Source: Actinomycetota bacterium (GTDB lineage: Bacteria; Actinomycetota; Acidimicrobiia; Acidimicrobiales; CADCSY01). From it: a DNA stretch of 6,988 nt. The notes under the pieces were generated by a model, which did no database searches, was not told the DNA's origin, and worked only from the letters and a program-made list of their open reading frames with translations. Made by a program: the position numbers and the translations under genes. Each line of letters opens with the position of its first letter. Position 1 is the stretch's first letter. Shown piece after piece: positions 1 to 5,764 of the stretch. Where the stretch lies: positions 1 to 6,988 of the forward strand of contig JACOTK010000185.1 in NCBI GenBank assembly GCA_016178435.1. The letters are read 5' to 3'.

Positions 1-848
1 GCCAGCTCGTCGATGAAACGCTCCCCGCCGGCGTCACGCAGCACGGCGCCATGCCCTCGCAGTGCCTCGGAGAGCAGTGGACGCGGCATCGCCGGGTGAT
101 GCAGGGCCGTCGGGTGAAACTGCATGAACTCGATGTCGGCGACGGCAACCCCGGCGCGCAGCGCCATCGCCACCCCGTCGCCGGTGGCCTCGGCAGGATT
201 GGTCGTCACGCTGTAGAGCTGTCCTGCGCCCCCTGTGGCCAACAACGTGTGTCGCGCCCGAACCTCATGACGCACCCCCGTTCCGTCGAGCGCGGCCACA
301 CCCGCACAACGCCCACCCTCGATCAGAAAATCGATCGCGTACCAACCCTCCAGGACTACGGCCGCCGTTGCCCGCACGGCATCAACGAGGGCTCGCTCGA
401 TCTCTGCACCGGTCGCAGCGCCACCGGCATGCACGATCCGGGGCCGGGAGTGCCCGCCCTCACGAGCGAGCAAAAGGGCCCCTTGCGCATCGGTGTCGAA
501 CACCGCTCCGAGCGCGATCAGGTCGTTCACCCGGCCCGGGCCCTCGTTGACCAGCACGCGCACGGCGTCCACGTCGCACAACCCGGCGCCGGCGGCGAGG
601 GTGTCGGCAAGGTGCATGTCGGTCGAGTCCTCGTCGGCGGAGAGGACCGCTGCAACACCCCCCTGAGCCCAGCGGGTGGTGGCCTGGTGCAACTCCGCCT
701 TGGTGAGCACACCGACGCTCGCACCCAGTTTCGTGGCACTGTGCACCGCAGCGGTGAGGCCCGCAACCCCGCTGCCGAGCACCAGCAGATCGAGCGGTTG
801 CGGCGATGAGGAGGAGGGGAAGGTGGACGGGGGTGACTGCCCCGTCAC
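1..848 (-). CDS. nadB: L-aspartate oxidase NadB (N-terminal part, cut by window edge)
   Basis: L-aspartate oxidase is an FAD flavoprotein that oxidises L-aspartate to iminosuccinate, the first step of de novo NAD synthesis; quinolinate synthase NadA uses the product. About 282 codons are visible of a family length near 520-540; the rest lies beyond the left edge. Seen in the translation: the FAD dinucleotide motif GSGVAG at residues 25-30, TRWAQGGVAA at 58-67, a DS...H..DT..AGAGLCD block at about 74-92, EFMQFHPTAL in the substrate region, and LLSEALRG with the Arg expected to bind the substrate carboxylate. The start is a GTG whose bases overlap the panD stop (GTGA), with GAGG four bases upstream; residues 2-18 are a Ser/Pro-rich leader before the first strand. 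The overlap implies coupled translation with panD, which also uses aspartate. Succinate dehydrogenase or fumarate reductase flavoproteins are related, but the TRWAQGG block and context favour NadB. Confidence 0.93.
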   Translation of the reverse strand, partial: MTGQSPPSTFPSSSSPQPLDLLVLGSGVAGLTAAVHSATKLGASVGVLTKAELHQATTRWAQGGVAAVLSADEDSTDMHLADTLAAGAGLCDVDAVRVLVNEGPGRVNDLIALGAVFDTDAQGALLLAREGGHSRPRIVHAGGAATGAEIERALVDAVRATAAVVLEGWYAIDFLIEGGRCAGVAALDGTGVRHEVRARHTLLATGGAGQLYSVTTNPAEATGDGVAMALRAGVAVADIEFMQFHPTALHHPAMPRPLLSEALRGHGAVLRDAGGERFIDEL

Positions 849-1324
849 AACACCTCGTTCTCGGGCGCGGGATCACCCAGAATGCGCAGCTCGGCATCCA
901 TCGTCGCGAGCTCGGCGTGCACCTCGGCCTCGATCTCCGAGTAGCGACGCGGATCAGGAGTGAGCTCACGCACGAGCCGCTCGCCGACCGCCCGGTTCGC
1001 GGTGTCGACGTGGACGACCAACGGCTTGAAGTCGTCGAGCTCGGCGTCCTCGTACTCACCGTAGGTGATCACGATCACGCGATCACCCGGGTGGACCAGC
1101 CGGGCGGCCGCTCCGTTGAGACACACCTGGCCGGGCTCTCCGGCGATGGCGTAGGTCTCGAAGCGGGCACCGTTGTCGATGTCGAGCACGTGCACCTGTT
1201 CGAACTCGTGGATATCGGCCAGTTCCATGAGGCGTGTGTCGAGCGAGATGGACCCGACGTAGTGCAGATCCGCACCGGTCACGGTGGCCCGATGGATCTT
1301 CGACTTCATCATGCGGCGACGCAC
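845..1324 (-). CDS. panD: Aspartate 1-decarboxylase PanD precursor
   Basis: PanD converts L-aspartate to beta-alanine, which PanC joins to pantoate. It is made as a proenzyme and cleaves itself between Gly and Ser to form a pyruvoyl group. The cleavage site is visible as ADLHYVGS with Gly24-Ser25, in exactly the E. coli numbering, which supports the chosen start. Also visible are Lys9, His11, Arg54, Thr57-Tyr58 and NGAAARLVHPGD at 70-81. The start is a GTG with GGAGG seven bases upstream; the nearby ATG codons at 1312 and 1309 would leave fewer residues before the cleavage site and a worse ribosome binding site. The protein has 159 residues, longer than E. coli (126) or M. tuberculosis (139): after about residue 115 there is an extra, probably helical and acidic tail. 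It is the first gene after the only intergenic gap and overlaps nadB by four bases. Confidence 0.96.
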   Translation of the reverse strand: MRRRMMKSKIHRATVTGADLHYVGSISLDTRLMELADIHEFEQVHVLDIDNGARFETYAIAGEPGQVCLNGAAARLVHPGDRVIVITYGEYEDAELDDFKPLVVHVDTANRAVGERLVRELTPDPRRYSEIEAEVHAELATMDAELRILGDPAPENEVL

Positions 1325-1331
1325 GTCATGT

Positions 1332-1336
1332 CCTCC
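1332..1336 (-). promoter_or_regulatory. Strong ribosome binding site of panD
   Basis: The minus strand reads GGAGG, followed by seven bases and then the GTG at 1324. It is the clearest Shine-Dalgarno sequence in the window and decides the panD start. An ATG lies only three bases after the GGAGG, but its frame stops after six codons. Most other genes here have little or no Shine-Dalgarno signal and seem to depend on overlap coupling, so panD appears to be an independent translation start. Confidence 0.75.
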
Positions 1337-1345
1337 ATTGTCGGT

Positions 1346-1366
1346 GGGTGCCGTTGCCGGTCACCC
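1346..1366 (-). other. Possible hairpin in the panD leader
   Basis: On the minus strand GGGTGACC, a six-base loop GGCAAC, and GGCACCC can pair as a short stem with one bulged A. It ends nine bases before the GGAGG of panD, so it could influence translation or protect the mRNA 5' end. It is not followed by a T-run and is not a convincing Rho-independent terminator. Stems this short arise by chance in GC-rich DNA. Confidence 0.2.
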
Positions 1367-1429
1367 CCAAAGAGTGTGTGGAAAAACTTGGCTGTCACGT
1401 TGGGACACCCTCATCATGGGCCAAGAAAC

Positions 1430-2284
1430 TCAACTTGTCGAGGCCCGCATGTTGTCGATCAACCGTGCCGGCCCGATGCGGGCCGCCACGAGCAGAACAA
1501 CCTCACCTTCGAGCGTATCCGGCGTGCGCAGCGTCCGAGGATCGACCACCTCGGCCTGGTCGCAGGTCGCAAGAGCCTCGGCCGCGACGATCTCGACCAT
1601 CGCCCGGCGAACCCGCGCCGGGTCGCTCTCACCGCGGGCCAACAACTCGGCGCCGGCCCGCAGGGCTCGAATCAGCACGGGCGCCGCCGCCCGCTCCTCG
1701 GCGTTGAGGTAGGCGTTGCGGCTGGAAAGTGCCACCTCGTCGTGATCGCGAGCGGTCGGGCACCCCACGATCTCGACGGGGAAGGAGAGGTCGGCCGCCA
1801 TCCGCCGCACGACGGCCAACTGTTGGAAGTCCTTCTCCCCGAAATAGGCGTGACACCTACCGGCCATGGCGAAGAGCTTGGCGACCACGGTCGCCACCCC
1901 GTCGAAGTGACCCGGACGGGCGAGCCCGTCGAGCACGTTGGTCAGGCCCGACACATGAACCGTGGTGGACTGGTCGCCCGGGTACATCTCGGTCACGGGA
2001 GGCGCAAAGACCATGGTCGCCCCTGCGTCGGTCGCGGTTCGCACGTCGGCGTCGAGATCACGCGGGTAGGCCTCGAAGTCCTCATTGGGACCGAACTGAA
2101 GGGGGTTGACGAACACGGTCACGCACACCACGTCGCATTCCTCGGCGGCCCGTGCGATCAGGGTCGCATGACCCGGGTGCAGTGCCCCCATCGTGGGCAC
2201 CAGGCCGACGGTGGCGCCGGCCGCCCGCTTCGCATCGAGCAGAGCCGAGAGCTCGCCGATGCGCTCAAGGACGGGGATGGTCAT
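1430..2284 (-). CDS. panC: Pantoate--beta-alanine ligase (pantothenate synthetase) PanC
   Basis: PanC condenses D-pantoate with beta-alanine, using ATP through a pantoyl-adenylate, to give pantothenate for CoA. It is a cytoplasmic member of the nucleotidylyltransferase superfamily. At 284 residues it has the normal length. Visible motifs: VPTMGALHPGH (29-39) with the HxGH nucleotide motif at 36-39, FVNPLQF (58-64), the YPRD block near 73-76, RPGHFDGVATVV (123-134), YFGEKDFQQL (147-156), and ALSSRNAYL (185-193), which carries the KMSKS-equivalent loop. The reading frame stays open far upstream, but the ATG at 2284 forms an ATGA overlap with the preceding DUF2520 gene and gives the family's usual N-terminus. 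No clear Shine-Dalgarno is present, which fits coupled translation. Its co-substrate is the product of PanD, encoded next, after a 105-base gap. Confidence 0.97.
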   Translation of the reverse strand: MTIPVLERIGELSALLDAKRAAGATVGLVPTMGALHPGHATLIARAAEECDVVCVTVFVNPLQFGPNEDFEAYPRDLDADVRTATDAGATMVFAPPVTEMYPGDQSTTVHVSGLTNVLDGLARPGHFDGVATVVAKLFAMAGRCHAYFGEKDFQQLAVVRRMAADLSFPVEIVGCPTARDHDEVALSSRNAYLNAEERAAAPVLIRALRAGAELLARGESDPARVRRAMVEIVAAEALATCDQAEVVDPRTLRTPDTLEGEVVLLVAARIGPARLIDNMRASTS

Positions 2285-3036
2285 GGCCGTCGACTCATCC
2301 GGCGAGGACTCTCCGGGGTGCCGGCGAGCCTCTTGGCCGCGAGCATGAGGGCCTCGTAGGCGCCGCGTTCGGACGGGTCGAGGGCTTCGAGATGACGGGC
2401 CAGGGTTGCCTCGTCGCCTCGTCGGGCGGGTCCGGTCAGGGCACCGGCCGGACCGAGGGCGCGGACCTGATCGAGCGCCCCCTGCGCCAGATCGAGGAAG
2501 GGTTCGAGGGGCACCCCCGCAGAGGCGCCGACACGCTCGACCTGGCCGAGGAGCGCGACCAGGTGATTCGAGGCGATGCACGCCGCCGCGTGATAGCCCC
2601 CACGATGCTCGTCGCCGACCGTGAACGACCGACCGTCGAGGGCATCGACCACTCGGGCGGCCATCGGGTCGCCCGCAACGGCGAACCAGGCTCCGGATAG
2701 GTCGGTCTCGGGAACGGGAATGCTGATCAGGGGATGGATCGCAGCCCGACGCCCATGGGGGGCGAGCACGTCGAGCCCGAGCGAACCTGCCAGGTGCGCG
2801 ACGACCGTGGTCGAGACCGGCTCGACGCGCGCCGCCACCTCGGCGATCACGTCATCCGGAGTGGCGACCACCAACAGATCAACTCCGCCGGCGGCCGCCC
2901 GCAGGTCGTCCCCACGGCCCAGAGGGGCACGCACGCTCCAGCCACATCCCGCCAGCCCGGCGCTCAGCGCACCACCGGCTCTGCCGGACCCGATGACACG
3001 AACGACCGGCAACGCCCCTCCGGTCGAGTCGGTCAT
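2281..3036 (-). CDS. Rossmann-like/DUF2520 domain protein, putative NAD(P)-dependent oxidoreductase
   Basis: The 251-residue protein resembles the two-domain family with an N-terminal Rossmann-like fold and a C-terminal helical DUF2520 domain (M. tuberculosis Rv3603c occupies the same place). The nucleotide-binding motif GSGRAG is at 16-21, after a hydrophobic strand; DLLVVATPDDVI follows at 53-64, HLAGS at 81-85 and IHPL at 100-103. The C-terminal domain opens with YHAAACIASNHLV (148-160), the family's most recognisable block. The fold is related to ketopantoate reductase and 6-phosphogluconate dehydrogenase. The reaction is not established for this gene. Its position, overlapping folK upstream (ATGA) and panC downstream (ATGA), makes a role in pantoate or pterin reduction plausible; this is inference. 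A ketopantoate reductase would make the pantoate that PanC uses. The C-terminus (from about residue 236) is Arg/Pro/Ser-rich and probably disordered. Confidence 0.85.
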   Translation of the reverse strand: MTDSTGGALPVVRVIGSGRAGGALSAGLAGCGWSVRAPLGRGDDLRAAAGGVDLLVVATPDDVIAEVAARVEPVSTTVVAHLAGSLGLDVLAPHGRRAAIHPLISIPVPETDLSGAWFAVAGDPMAARVVDALDGRSFTVGDEHRGGYHAAACIASNHLVALLGQVERVGASAGVPLEPFLDLAQGALDQVRALGPAGALTGPARRGDEATLARHLEALDPSERGAYEALMLAAKRLAGTPESPRRMSRRP

Positions 3037-3509
3037 GAGCCTGTCCCGTCATCGCAGACCGAGACGTCCGACGGCAGCTGTCGAACGGTTCCCTCTGCTG
3101 CCGCAACGGCCTCGGCAGTGACGAGGTCGGGAGCGAGATCACGAAGCGGCGCCAGCACGAAACGACGTTGCCACATGCGAGGATGGGGAACCTGAAGATC
3201 GGGCTCGTCCACCACGAGGTCACCCACGAGCAGGACGTCGACGTCGAGGGTGCGTGGGCCCCACCGCTCGGCCCGGACCCGGCCGGCGGCCTCCTCGCAT
3301 ACCCGACACCGGTCGAGCAACTCCCGGGGGGAACATGGCGTGTCGAGCTCGACCACGACGTTCAGATACGCCCCCTGCTCGGGCCCACCGACGGGGTCGG
3401 TCTCGTACACGGGCGACACGCCGACCACCTCGGCAAGGCTCGCGATCGCCCCTCGGAGATTGGCCGGACGGTCACCGAGGTTCGACCCCAACGAGAGAAA
3501 GGCCCTCAC
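3033..3509 (-). CDS. folK: 2-amino-4-hydroxy-6-hydroxymethyldihydropteridine pyrophosphokinase FolK
   Basis: HPPK transfers pyrophosphate from ATP to 6-hydroxymethyl-7,8-dihydropterin, giving the substrate that FolP joins to p-aminobenzoate. Its 158 residues match the usual monomeric enzyme. Seen: SLGSNLGDR (6-14), the pterin-binding stretch SPVYETDPVGG (32-42) followed by AYLNVVVEL (47-55), RWGPRTLDVDVLL (82-94) with Asp89 and Asp91 matching the two magnesium ligands (E. coli Asp95 and Asp97), and VPHPRMWQRRFVLAPL (107-122) with the conserved His and Arg residues. The start is a GTG overlapping the folB stop as GTGA; the first codons read MRAFLSLGSN, as expected. It overlaps the DUF2520 gene downstream (ATGA). 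The roughly 25 C-terminal residues are not part of a known motif. Confidence 0.97.
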   Translation of the reverse strand: MRAFLSLGSNLGDRPANLRGAIASLAEVVGVSPVYETDPVGGPEQGAYLNVVVELDTPCSPRELLDRCRVCEEAAGRVRAERWGPRTLDVDVLLVGDLVVDEPDLQVPHPRMWQRRFVLAPLRDLAPDLVTAEAVAAAEGTVRQLPSDVSVCDDGTGS

Positions 3510-3880
3510 GGTCGCCGGGTCACCCTCACCCCGGCGGTGACGAGATCATGAGGAACCGGGGGGCGCAGCTTGCGCACCGCAACCGTGACCCAGCTCACTC
3601 GGACATCGAGGCCGAGCGCCACCTCAGCCACCCGTTGAGCGAGATGCTCCAACAGCGCCGCCGGACGATCGGTGACACAGGCGCTGACCGCGTCGCACAA
3701 CGCCCCGTAGTCCACCGTCCGATCCAGATCGTCATCCCGAGCGGCATCGATCAGATCGAGACCCAGATCGAGGTCGATCTCGAGTGGCTGAGCCCTTGCA
3801 CGCTCCTCCTCCGGCACACCGCAGAAGCCGAGGACCCGCAGGCCCCGCAGCTCGATGCGATCGCCCGAGGAATCGCTCAT
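3506..3880 (-). CDS. folB: Dihydroneopterin aldolase FolB
   Basis: FolB cleaves 7,8-dihydroneopterin to 6-hydroxymethyl-7,8-dihydropterin and glycolaldehyde, the step just before FolK, and usually works as an octamer of the tunnelling fold. The 124-residue protein is of normal size. Seen: LRGLRVLGFCGVPEEER (11-27), in which Glu26 aligns with the catalytic Glu of the GYHG-type motif; TVDYG (55-59); LLEHLAQRVAEVAL (76-89) with Glu78 as expected pterin anchor; and VAVRKLRPPVP (100-110) with Lys104 as the conserved lysine. The common GYHG/GRHG is GFCG here, so the His is replaced by Cys20. The ATG start overlaps the preceding gene's stop as ATGA, and its own stop overlaps folK as GTGA. The C-terminal RVTRRP is basic. 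Confidence 0.95.
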   Translation of the reverse strand: MSDSSGDRIELRGLRVLGFCGVPEEERARAQPLEIDLDLGLDLIDAARDDDLDRTVDYGALCDAVSACVTDRPAALLEHLAQRVAEVALGLDVRVSWVTVAVRKLRPPVPHDLVTAGVRVTRRP

Positions 3881-4383
3881 CGCTCTGGGGTGAGTTGTCC
3901 GGCGAGGCCGACCAACTCTCGACCCGAGGACGACAGCGGTCGGGACAGAAGCCGTTCCGCCATCTCCACCCCCCGCGGCACGTCGGGCGCGAGACCTGCG
4001 TAAACCAGGTAGCCCCCGATGGTTCCCTGCACGGTGTCCTCCACCGCGTCCTGGTGCATGAGGATCCGCTCACCCTTCCCGAGCAGACGGCGCAGGTCCG
4101 GGAGCAGCGTCGACAACAACTTCACCGGGTCGTCGTGACGTCCGAACGGAACATGCATCCATGCCATGTCCATCTCCTCGTACACGTGCAGATTATGCGG
4201 CGAGGTCAACAGACTGATGATGCGCGTGAACCCCTGCTCACGCAGCCAGATGATCTCCTCCTGGCGACGCACCCGACGATGGTTGGGCCCGTAACCCCCC
4301 GGTCGCTCGCACACGGCAAGTTGATCCTTGATCACCCACGTGAAATGGCGTGGCGTGATGCCCTGCGCCCACTTTCCCTTCAT
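3877..4383 (-). CDS. Dual-specificity phosphatase-fold protein lacking catalytic Cys and Arg (putative pseudophosphatase)
   Basis: I recognise the fold only by pattern. The 168-residue product has the order of a small DUSP23-like phosphatase: FTWVIKDQLAVCERPG (14-29) resembles the F-x-WV...LA...P opening; EEIIWLREQGFTRIISLLTS (42-61) matches the helix and strand before the active site; HVPFGRHDDP (77-86) sits where the acid loop would be; and GERILMHQDAV...GTIGGYLVYAGL (104-131) matches the strand, P-loop and following helix. In active enzymes this loop is HCx5R; here it reads His110-Gln111 with Thr117 in place of Arg. Cys to Gln (CAG) needs several base changes, so a sequencing slip is unlikely. 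The frame is intact. The ATG overlaps the folP stop and its stop overlaps folB, and a purine-rich AAGGGG precedes the start. Its place between FolE/FolP and FolB suggests a pterin-phosphate or regulatory role, but no catalytic function should be assumed. No signal peptide or membrane segment is seen. Confidence 0.7.
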   Translation of the reverse strand: MKGKWAQGITPRHFTWVIKDQLAVCERPGGYGPNHRRVRRQEEIIWLREQGFTRIISLLTSPHNLHVYEEMDMAWMHVPFGRHDDPVKLLSTLLPDLRRLLGKGERILMHQDAVEDTVQGTIGGYLVYAGLAPDVPRGVEMAERLLSRPLSSSGRELVGLAGQLTPER

Positions 4384-5180
4384 GCCGGAACCCCTTCCCC
4401 CGTCAAACGTTCCCCCATCAGACGCATCGCCATCACCGTCTGGGCCACATCGTGCACCCGAACCATGCCAACCCCTTGGGTTGCAGCCCAAACGGCTGTC
4501 GCCAACGAGGCATCGAGGCGCTCCTCGGGCCCGACGCCGCCCGCCAGCGTGCCGAGAAACTGCTTGCGACTCACCCCCACCATGACGGGGTAGCCGCTCC
4601 TCACGAACCGTTCGAGTGCCCCGAGCAGACGGACATTGTGCTCGAGAGTCTTGCCGAACCCGATGCCCGGATCGATCCACACCTCGGGAACCCCCTCGGT
4701 CAGAGCCCGGTTGGCCCTCTCCAGCAACGAGTCGTGGACCTCGAGGACCACGTCACCGTACTCGGGGGACCGCTGCATGGTCCTTGGGTTGCCCTGCATG
4801 TGCATCGCCACCCAGCCGACCTTTGCCGACGCGGCAAGTGGCGACAACGAGGCCGAGACATCGTTGATCAAGGTGGCGCCGGCCTCTACTGCCGCGGCGG
4901 CAACCGCTGCCTTGGAGGAGTCGATCGAAACCCGCACGTGAGGCGAAAGAGCGGCGATCACCGGCAACACGCGTCGACGTTCCTCGTCGGCGGTCACCGG
5001 GTCGGCTCCAGGTCGCGTCGACTCGCCACCGACGTCGATGATGTCGACACCCTCGGCGATCATCTCCATGCCACGGGCGACGGCTGCATCGACATCGAGG
5101 TATCGGCCCCCGTCGAAGAAGGAATCCGGCGTGACGTTCAGAACCCCCATGACGAGGACACCCGCCTGACCATCGGTCAT
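4380..5180 (-). CDS. folP: Dihydropteroate synthase FolP
   Basis: DHPS joins 6-hydroxymethyldihydropterin pyrophosphate to p-aminobenzoate to form 7,8-dihydropteroate; it is the target of sulfonamides. The 266-residue protein is a TIM barrel of normal size. Seen: GVLNVTPDSFFDGGRY (12-27), IIDVGGESTRPGA (47-59), SIDSSK with Asp87 (85-90), LINDVS with Asn105-Asp106 (103-108), HMQGNPRTMQ (126-135), DPGIGFGKT with Asp169 (169-177), GVSRKQFLG with Lys205 (201-209) and VRVHDV with Arg240 and His242 (239-244). The frame is open far upstream, but the ATG at 5180 overlaps the folE stop as ATGA and begins just before the first barrel strand. No Shine-Dalgarno is evident, suggesting coupling to folE. 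M. tuberculosis has folP1 in the same place. All expected active-site motifs are present, so it looks like the functional FolP rather than an inactive FolP2-like paralogue. Confidence 0.97.
   Translation of the reverse strand: MTDGQAGVLVMGVLNVTPDSFFDGGRYLDVDAAVARGMEMIAEGVDIIDVGGESTRPGADPVTADEERRRVLPVIAALSPHVRVSIDSSKAAVAAAAVEAGATLINDVSASLSPLAASAKVGWVAMHMQGNPRTMQRSPEYGDVVLEVHDSLLERANRALTEGVPEVWIDPGIGFGKTLEHNVRLLGALERFVRSGYPVMVGVSRKQFLGTLAGGVGPEERLDASLATAVWAATQGVGMVRVHDVAQTVMAMRLMGERLTGEGVPA
4391..4401 (-). promoter_or_regulatory. Purine-rich ribosome binding site of the phosphatase-fold gene
   Basis: The minus strand reads GGGGGAAGGGG seven bases before the ATG at 4383, inside the 3' end of folP. 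It is the best purine-rich signal at any of the overlapping junctions and, with the ATGA overlap, supports this start over the 99-codon longer frame. Confidence 0.45.
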
Positions 5181-5764
5181 CGCGTACCGCGGTGGATGAA
5201 CTGCAGTGCCTCGTTTCGCGTCGCGACGTTCTCCCGGAACAGGCCTCGCATCGCCGAGGTGACCGTGCTCGAACCGGGCTTGCGAACTCCCCGCATCGAC
5301 ATGCACAGGTGCTCGGCCTCCAACACCACCAGGACGCCTCGTGGCTCGAGGGTACGCTCGATCTCGTCGGCCACCTGGGCGGTCAGCCTCTCCTGCACCT
5401 GCAGCCGTCGGGCGTACGCGTCGACAAGCCGGGCGAGCTTCGACAGGCCGGTGATGCGACCGTCCTTCCCCGGGATGTAGGCCACATGGGCCCGGCCGAT
5501 GAACGGAACGAGGTGGTGCTCGCACAGGCTGTAGAGCGGGATGTCGCGCACCATGACCATCTCGTCGTGATGGGCGTCGAAGGTCACCTGCAGATGATGG
5601 TCGGGCTCCTCGTGCAGCCCTCCGACGACCTCGCCATACATGCGGGCCACCCGCTTGGGCGTCTCCTTGAGACCGTCCCGGTCGGGGTCTTCGCCGATCG
5701 CCTCGAGGATCTCACGAACCGCCCGCTCGATCCGCAACTCGTCGACCACGCCGCCTTCGCTCAC
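5177..5764 (-). CDS. folE: GTP cyclohydrolase I FolE
   Basis: FolE opens and rearranges GTP to 7,8-dihydroneopterin triphosphate and formate, the entry step of folate synthesis. It acts as a zinc-dependent homodecamer. Seen in 195 residues: the N-terminal block EDPDRDGLKETPKRVARMY (25-43), PLYSLCEHHLVPF (76-88) with zinc ligands Cys81 and His84, GLSKLARLVDAYARRLQVQE (106-125), and EHLCMSMRGVRKPG (151-164) with the third ligand Cys154 and the conserved His152. All three zinc ligands are present, so this is a canonical type IA enzyme and not the FolE2 type. The chosen GTG start overlaps the ftsH stop as GTGA; a longer frame begins 44 codons upstream, but that part is a basic, Cys-rich sequence antiparallel to no known domain and lies within ftsH. 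It overlaps folP by ATGA. Confidence 0.96.
   Translation of the reverse strand: MSEGGVVDELRIERAVREILEAIGEDPDRDGLKETPKRVARMYGEVVGGLHEEPDHHLQVTFDAHHDEMVMVRDIPLYSLCEHHLVPFIGRAHVAYIPGKDGRITGLSKLARLVDAYARRLQVQERLTAQVADEIERTLEPRGVLVVLEAEHLCMSMRGVRKPGSSTVTSAMRGLFRENVATRNEALQFIHRGTR

Larger units (their letters stand above)
1325..1429 (-). promoter_or_regulatory. panC-panD intergenic region, possible internal promoter or leader
   Basis: These 105 bases are the only non-coding gap in the cluster and include a visibly AT-richer stretch (about 1370-1392). On the minus strand a GTGACA (1398-1393) resembles a -35 box; downstream the best -10-like hexamers, such as CACACT or ACTCTT, are weak or badly spaced. 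GTGACA lies inside an imperfect dyad, GGCTGTC...GACACCC on the plus strand (1391-1409, one mismatch per seven-base arm), which could be an operator. A promoter here would let panD and nadB be expressed apart from the fol-panC part. This is inference from composition and spacing; no known regulator site is recognised. Confidence 0.25.

Noticed and set aside
51..809. Plus-strand open frame of 252 codons antisense to nadB
   Set aside because: The opposite strand encodes NadB with FAD and active-site motifs over the same stretch.
1346..1366. Hairpin after panC as a Rho-independent terminator
   Set aside because: On the minus strand no T-run follows the stem; the T-rich stretch lies before it. 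The stem is short and bulged.
1361..1417. Minus-strand 18-codon frame starting ATGATG in the panC-panD gap, a possible leader peptide
   Set aside because: It has no ribosome binding site, no run of Asp or other regulatory codons, and is short enough to occur by chance; it would matter only if conserved in relatives.
806..2359. Long plus-strand open frame of 517 codons antisense to panD and panC
   Set aside because: It lies wholly opposite genes with clear family motifs and crosses their junction, and its product is His/Gly/Arg-rich without any domain. Long antisense frames are expected in GC-rich coding DNA.
2285..2581. 99-codon N-terminal extension of panC in the same frame
   Set aside because: It overlaps the DUF2520 coding region, is Arg/Pro-rich without domain, and the ATG at 2284 gives both the ATGA overlap and a normal PanC length.
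4384..4680. 99-codon N-terminal extension of the phosphatase-fold gene
   Set aside because: It runs inside the conserved end of folP and is Gly/Arg/Asp-rich; the ATG at 4383 has a ribosome binding site and the ATGA overlap.
4452..5480. Plus-strand open frame of 342 codons antisense to folP and folE
   Set aside because: It is the complement of well-supported genes, shows no recognisable motif and has no ribosome binding site worth noting.
5181..5525. Upstream in-frame extension of folP (to an alternative start at 5525)
   Set aside because: It lies inside folE and is low-complexity; known DHPS proteins start just before the MGVLNVTPDSF strand, as with the ATG at 5180.
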